NCBI GenBank assembly: GCA_964645785.1
Contig: CAZYAV010000004.1
Location: forward strand, 1-64,000
Direction: 5' to 3'
DNA length: 64,000 bases
Source: CALWZE01 sp964645785
Lineage (GTDB): Bacteria; Bacillota; Clostridia; Oscillospirales; Ruminococcaceae
The notes beneath the pieces were generated by a model. That model had not been told where the DNA came from and ran no database searches. It worked only from the letters and a program-made list of their open reading frames with translations. A program made the translations under genes and the position numbers. Positions 59,716 to 64,000 of the stretch are shown piece after piece. How positions within the stretch are numbered: the stretch's first letter is position 1; every line of letters starts with the position of its first letter.

Positions 59716-62700
59716 TCAGTACCGGTGCAGCGTCACCACAATGGTCATCAGCAGGCAACAGAGCAGCTGGAAAAACAGGACGGAAATCACGCTGAAGGTT
59801 GCAATCACCCCGGTTGCGCAGAGCGCCGCGGCGGACAGAGCGCCCAGGATCATGCACGCAAGCTCGATTGCGCTTGCAAGCTTTGCGCAGGAGCGCAGGT
59901 TGTAGCACGCGATGATGCCGCGGACATAGGAGGAGAGCGACCCGATGTGGGTCAGCGCGGAGGCTGCGCGCGCCGTGTACCCGGTGCGGTTGGTCAGCTC
60001 CGCGATATCCTCCTCGCGCACCACCGCGACCATCGTCTCGGGGATATTGTACAGCCGGGCGATTTTCGCGGGGGTGATGTTGAAGTCCCGGGTGTGCACC
60101 AGGATGCACACCCCCTCGCGCTCAAAGCTGCGCAGCGCCTGCTCCACCTCGGCGTTGGGGGCGTAGCTGATGACAAACATCGCGTACAGCTTGCCCGCCA
60201 CTGCGAGATACAGCGCGTCGCGGGTGTTGGTCTTGGTGTACCGGCTCTCATAATCGCGGGAGGGGGTCTCCACCTCATGCTCCCGCAGCAGCTCCCGCGT
60301 GCCGAGCAGGATGCGCGTTTTGTCAATCCAGAAGCTGTACCCGAGGCCGCTCTCGTACTCGACGCCGTCGATGGGGTAGAGCATCTCGGTCTTGTTCTGG
60401 ATGACGTTGAGGAACATGGGGGACATGGTGTCGCAGGACTGCACAATCACCGACGCGGCGTAGAGAATCGCCTTGTCGATCCGCTCCCGCTCAAAGGTCT
60501 TGATGCCGTGCAGCAGCACGTTGCCCTTCGGGAACAGCTCGCGCCCCTCCAGCACGACGCAGTTTGCGCCGCACACCCGGTCGGCCGCGCTGTAGCCGGG
60601 CACAACCGCCCCAACCTTGGACAGGCTGCGCTGCATACAGTACACCGGCAGGAACCGCGCGAGCGAGGAGACAAACGGCCCCGTGAACGCGGCGGCCAGG
60701 GCCATGTACCGCACCGCGTCGAACAGCCCGTTGCCCAGAACAAAGCCCGCCACGCCGCAGCCGATGCAGACAAACAGCAGAATCGACGCCGCAACCGGCA
60801 CCGCGCGGCCGACATCCGGCTCGGAGTAGCTCTGCGGCAGGAAGTTTTCGGTGAATCCCGTTTTGCGCTTGACCAGGACGCTCGGGTTGTTCAGCTCCAG
60901 CCCGCGGGTGATGTGGCGGGCAAAGCCCGGGTCGTCCAGCTGATCCGAGGCGTACTTTTCATAGTTTTCCGAAACCGTCCGGAAGCCGGACAGGATGCGC
61001 CTGTTGTCGAGATGGTGGCCGAGCTGGTTGAAGAAGAGCGCCGCGGCCGCGACGCAGGCGGTCGCCCCGCCGATCTCGACCAGCTTGCTGTCGAACAGCC
61101 GCACGAGGCATTCCAGCATGCCCGCAATGCAGGAGAACGAGATCAGCGCGTCCTCGTTCGCACGGAACGAAACCAGCCTGCCAAAGCCGGCGAACACCGT
61201 TTTATAGCAGATTGCCGAGCCGAGCGCGAGCAGCGCAAGATTCACGCCGTAAAACACCGGGATGGCGGCGAGCCCGCCCGAAACGAGGTTCAGCTCCGCC
61301 ATGATGTTGAGCACGAGCAGCAGCAGCGCGCACACGCCGCTTGCCGCCGTGCGGACGAGGCTCCGCTGGCCGTCCGCCTTCAGCTGGTCGAGCACCGGCG
61401 CCGCGTCCTCGTCCGAGCCGTACTCCACCGCATCGGGGTTCGTCTGCGCGCCGGTCTCCTCAAACACCGGGCCGCCGGCCTCCCCGTCCTTATCCGCCAC
61501 GACATAGTCCTTGATTTTGCGCTGGCGCCTGGCCTTGTCGTTCAGGGACTCGCGGTCGATGATGACCGTGTCCCCAAAGAATTCCCGGAAGCTGTCGTCC
61601 ACGTTTTCCCGCACGTTCAGGACGCTTTTTTTCGCTTCCTTTTTGATGCGCGGCAGGATGGTGGTTTTCATCAGCTCGGGGTCGCTGGCCGCGCGCCGCT
61701 CCTCCGCCTCCTCCCACGCCTCCGGCGGGATAAAGGTCTCGGCAGTCTGCGAGGTAAACAGCGCGTGATTCTCGGTATATTCGCGGTTGCGCTCGGGCAC
61801 AACCGTTTCCAGCGCGTCCAGCCGCTCCTTTTCCGCGTCCGGGATCGCGTCCACCCCGCGCTCGATTGTGGGCGCGAGCATATCCTTGTTGATCGGGTCA
61901 AATTCAATCGAGTTGGAATCCGGCTTGTCCCCAATCAGGTTTTCAAAGATCGAGCGTTTGCTCTTTTTGGGGCGCGCGGATTCCGCCTGCCTGCGGCGCT
62001 GCTCCTCCAGCTCCGCCTGGCGGATGGCGCGCAGCTGCGCCGTGTTGGTGAAGGAGGTGAAGGACGGCCGCTCCTTCGGCAGCTCAAACTGCATGGTTTC
62101 GTTGAGCCTGCGGGAGGGGCGCGGCGGGTTGCTTCCGGCGGCCGGCAGCTGCCGGGTATCGCCGGTTTTGCGCCCCTGCGCCGCGGCGAGCTCTTCCCGC
62201 GCAAGCTGTGCCGTCTTGCCCGTCACGCTGGCGCTGCCGTACGGCGCGGCGACCGGGTCAATCTGCGCCGTCTTTTCCGTCCGCGCCGCCGGGTTCGCGG
62301 CCTGGGTGCCGGGTGAACCGGCCGGGCGGGTCTGCCCCTGCGGCGCGGCGGGTCTTGCGCCCTGCACCGGGTTCTGTGCGCGCTGTGCATTGCCAACGGC
62401 TTGCCCAGACTGCGCCGGGCTCTGTGCGCGCTGCACGTTGCCAACAGCCTGCCCCGGCTGTGCCGTCCGCGCCGCTGCACTCACCCCGGCCTGCTGCGCG
62501 CGGACGCCGGTTGCATTCGCATTCGTCTGAACCGGGCGCTGCATCGCCGCCGGGCTCGCTCCCTGCGTGCCGGTTGAACCGGCCGGGCGGGTCTGCCCCT
62601 GCGGCGCGGCGGGTCTCGCGCCCTGCGCCGGGTTCTGTGCGTGCTGCACGTTGCCGGCGGCTTGCCCCGGCTGCGCCGGGCGTGCCACGGCGTTCACCCC

Positions 62701-63360
62701 GGCCTGCTGCGCGCGGACGCCGGTTGCATTCGCATTCGTCTGAACCGGGCGCTGCATTGCTGCCGGGTTCGCAGCCTGTGCACCGGGTGAACCGGCCGGG
62801 CGGGTCTGCCCCTGCGGTGCGGCGGGTCTTGCGCCCTGCGCCGGGCTCTGTGCGCGCTGTGCATTGCCGACAACCTGCCCCGGCTGTGCCGGGCGCGCCG
62901 CCGCACTCACCCCGGCCTGCTGCGCGCGGACACCGGCTGGATTCGCCTGCCCCGGGCGCTGCACCGTAATATTGATGGCGGCCGGGCGCTGGTGCGCCGG
63001 TTTCGCCGGCTGTGCGGCGGGCTGCGGCCGCTGCTGCGCTGGCTGTGCAGCAGCGCTGTTCGGCACAAACCGGGCGCGAGCCGCCATCGGGTCAATCTGC
63101 CCCGTGCTGCGCGGCGCGGCCGTTGCCGCGCCGCTTGTCTGCGCCCGCCGCTCGTCCGCCGGGGCGGCTTGCGCGCCCTGGCCGACAACCGCCTCGACAT
63201 CCGCCCTCGTCATCCGGGAGGCCGGCTGGATCGGTTTGGACGGGTGGTTGAGATAGTCCGTTTTAATCTGTTCAAGCTCCATCGTCTGCGCAAGCCGCTT
63301 TTCCCGCAGCTCGCGCAGAAGCTCCTCGAGCTGTTCCGCACGATTGCTCTTATCGTCCAT
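59716..63360 (-). CDS. Giant membrane protein: low-complexity N-terminus plus degenerate P-type-ATPase-like core
   Basis: 1214 residues from the ATG at 63360; AAAGGAGG fits this start, not the GTG at 63366. Residues 1-40 are a charged coil, about 60-400 a Pro/Ala/Gln-rich region with three 60-70-residue repeats (core GARPAAPQGQTRPAG), 400-670 an acidic linker, and from about 680 membrane helices around a cytosolic part. VVLEGRELFPKGNVLLHG (near 935) stands where P-type ATPases have DKTGT, and HTRDFNITPAKIARLYNI (near 1090) where they have TGDN; the phosphorylated Asp is absent. Function unknown. Follows rlmB by 9 bases. Confidence 0.75.
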   Translation of the reverse strand: MDDKSNRAEQLEELLRELREKRLAQTMELEQIKTDYLNHPSKPIQPASRMTRADVEAVVGQGAQAAPADERRAQTSGAATAAPRSTGQIDPMAARARFVPNSAAAQPAQQRPQPAAQPAKPAHQRPAAINITVQRPGQANPAGVRAQQAGVSAAARPAQPGQVVGNAQRAQSPAQGARPAAPQGQTRPAGSPGAQAANPAAMQRPVQTNANATGVRAQQAGVNAVARPAQPGQAAGNVQHAQNPAQGARPAAPQGQTRPAGSTGTQGASPAAMQRPVQTNANATGVRAQQAGVSAAARTAQPGQAVGNVQRAQSPAQSGQAVGNAQRAQNPVQGARPAAPQGQTRPAGSPGTQAANPAARTEKTAQIDPVAAPYGSASVTGKTAQLAREELAAAQGRKTGDTRQLPAAGSNPPRPSRRLNETMQFELPKERPSFTSFTNTAQLRAIRQAELEEQRRRQAESARPKKSKRSIFENLIGDKPDSNSIEFDPINKDMLAPTIERGVDAIPDAEKERLDALETVVPERNREYTENHALFTSQTAETFIPPEAWEEAEERRAASDPELMKTTILPRIKKEAKKSVLNVRENVDDSFREFFGDTVIIDRESLNDKARRQRKIKDYVVADKDGEAGGPVFEETGAQTNPDAVEYGSDEDAAPVLDQLKADGQRSLVRTAASGVCALLLLVLNIMAELNLVSGGLAAIPVFYGVNLALLALGSAICYKTVFAGFGRLVSFRANEDALISFSCIAGMLECLVRLFDSKLVEIGGATACVAAAALFFNQLGHHLDNRRILSGFRTVSENYEKYASDQLDDPGFARHITRGLELNNPSVLVKRKTGFTENFLPQSYSEPDVGRAVPVAASILLFVCIGCGVAGFVLGNGLFDAVRYMALAAAFTGPFVSSLARFLPVYCMQRSLSKVGAVVPGYSAADRVCGANCVVLEGRELFPKGNVLLHGIKTFERERIDKAILYAASVIVQSCDTMSPMFLNVIQNKTEMLYPIDGVEYESGLGYSFWIDKTRILLGTRELLREHEVETPSRDYESRYTKTNTRDALYLAVAGKLYAMFVISYAPNAEVEQALRSFEREGVCILVHTRDFNITPAKIARLYNIPETMVAVVREEDIAELTNRTGYTARAASALTHIGSLSSYVRGIIACYNLRSCAKLASAIELACMILGALSAAALCATGVIATFSVISVLFFQLLCCLLMTIVVTLHRY
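62300..62960 (-). repeat. Coding repeats in the N-terminal region of the giant membrane protein
   Basis: Three to four direct units of roughly 190-200 bases, each encoding GARPAAPQGQTRPAG, then NANATGVRAQQAGV and RxAQPGQxxGN. Their near identity at DNA level indicates recent expansion or gene conversion. Confidence 0.85.
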
Positions 63361-63375
63361 CTTCACCGCCTCCTT

Positions 63376-64000
63376 TTACGCTTTTTCCATTCTCTGCCGC
63401 ACCATTTCATACACCAGCACGCCTGCGGCAACCGACGCGTTGAGCGAGTTTACCTGCCCGCGGATCGGCAGGGAGACCGTGACGTCGCACAGCTCCCTGA
63501 CAAGCCGCGACACCCCAAATCCCTCCGAGCCGACAACCAGCGCCGCCGGGCCGGTCATATCCGTGCTGTAGCAGGACGCGCCCTGCATATCCGCACAATA
63601 GAAAAAGACGCCCCGCTTTTTCATCTCCCGAACCGCGGCCGCCAGGTTGCCCACCCGCGCGATTTTCACGTGGCTGCACGCCCCGGCGGAGGCTCTGTGC
63701 ACGGCGGAGGTCACGGCGCAGGCGCCGCGGCTGGGGATAACCACCCCATGCGCGCCCGCGCACTCCGCCGTGCGGATGATCGCGCCGAGATTGTGCGGGT
63801 CGGCGATGCCGTCCGCAACGATAAACAGCGGCTGCTCCCCGCGCGCTGCGGCAACCGCAAACAGCTCGTCCAGCGTGCTGTAGGTGCAGACCGCGCAGAC
63901 AAGCGCGACCCCCTGGTGATGCTCCGTGCCGCACAGCTTTGCGAGCTTGCGCGGATGCACCGTTTTGACCACGGCGCCCTTCTGCTTTGCCAGCGCGGCG
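63376..64000 (-). CDS. rlmB: RlmB/SpoU-family 2'-O-ribose RNA methyltransferase, N-terminus beyond window
   Basis: The frame is open to the right edge, so about 208 C-terminal residues are seen. VADGIADPHNLGAIIRTAE (motif 1), VGSEGFGVSRLV (motif 2) and LPIRGQVNSLNASVAAGVLVYE (motif 3) make the knotted SPOUT fold that binds SAM. The part before, GTEHHQGVALVC, is the end of the SpoU substrate-binding domain. RlmB methylates a guanosine of 23S rRNA; other SpoU members act on tRNA, so the exact target is inferred. In Clostridia the gene usually lies near cysS and mrnC, consistent with being beyond the edge. Confidence 0.92.
   Translation of the reverse strand, partial: AALAKQKGAVVKTVHPRKLAKLCGTEHHQGVALVCAVCTYSTLDELFAVAAARGEQPLFIVADGIADPHNLGAIIRTAECAGAHGVVIPSRGACAVTSAVHRASAGACSHVKIARVGNLAAAVREMKKRGVFFYCADMQGASCYSTDMTGPAALVVGSEGFGVSRLVRELCDVTVSLPIRGQVNSLNASVAAGVLVYEMVRQRMEKA

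Noticed and set aside
59725..62316. An 863-residue open frame antisense to the giant membrane protein
   Set aside because: Same artefact of high GC; the sense strand has a ribosome site, membrane helices and repeats that make sense as protein.

Overview
The window looks like a chromosome piece of a high-GC, spore-forming, anaerobic member of the Clostridia (Oscillospiraceae-like gut lineage). The evidence is sporulation genes (spoIID, a SpoVT-type AbrB regulator, an M50 protease in the SpoIVFB position), anaerobe-type redox genes (rubrerythrin, ferredoxin-like proteins, Rnf-type subunits, a secreted flavoprotein), AGGAGG ribosome sites and sigma-A promoters. It is a scaffold: two 100-base N runs (1939-2038 and 7666-7765) each sit inside an intergenic repeat. 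The left end cuts a citrate synthase gene and the right end cuts an RlmB-type methyltransferase gene.

Layout. 1-8.3 kb: citrate synthase, spoIID, rubrerythrin, a drug/metabolite exporter, an rpe-rnfD-rnfE-rnfA operon and a divergent ferredoxin with four 4Fe-4S motifs. 8.3-11.5 kb: rpiB-dhaK-dhaL sugar kinase operon and a lipoprotein. 12.2-17 kb: FkbH-type HAD protein, acyl carrier protein, MaoC dehydratase, SDR and GNAT genes, read as one acyl-ACP cassette. 17.5-24 kb: cupin, hydrolase, pth-mfd. 24-28 kb: tRNA-Met, tRNA-Glu, pentapeptide-repeat protein, mntP, two proteins of unknown role. 28-35.5 kb: MATE pump, PlsC-zinc ribbon protein, FMN/FAD flavoprotein, transglutaminase-like protein, spoVT. 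35.8-41 kb: degV, upp, zinc-ribbon protein, DHFR-like protein, glyA, then a small AT-richer scar. 41-48 kb: cysteine peptidase-like protein, tRNA-Arg, ygjV, threonine aldolase, proB-proA-LUD operon. 48-52 kb: heterodimeric ABC exporter. 52-57 kb: two radical-SAM-associated genes, M50 protease, a mini SpoIVFA-like protein, a GHL10 lipoprotein. 57-64 kb: EF-G paralogue, a very large membrane pseudo-ATPase, rlmB.

The strongest unusual signal is the RnfD-RnfE-RnfA triad. It lacks rnfB, rnfC and rnfG nearby, and by motif alignment it has lost the flavin-bearing threonine of RnfD (SGAA instead of SGAT), both cluster cysteines of RnfE (the protein has no cysteine at all) and one of the two in RnfA. 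It looks like a membrane complex that kept the Rnf/Nqr fold but not the electron path. Second are the FkbH/ACP cassette and a 1214-residue P-type-ATPase-like protein without the phosphorylation site. Third is a set of unrelated direct repeats that fill the non-coding spacers, plus a 50-base inverted copy of mfd coding sequence in a spacer.
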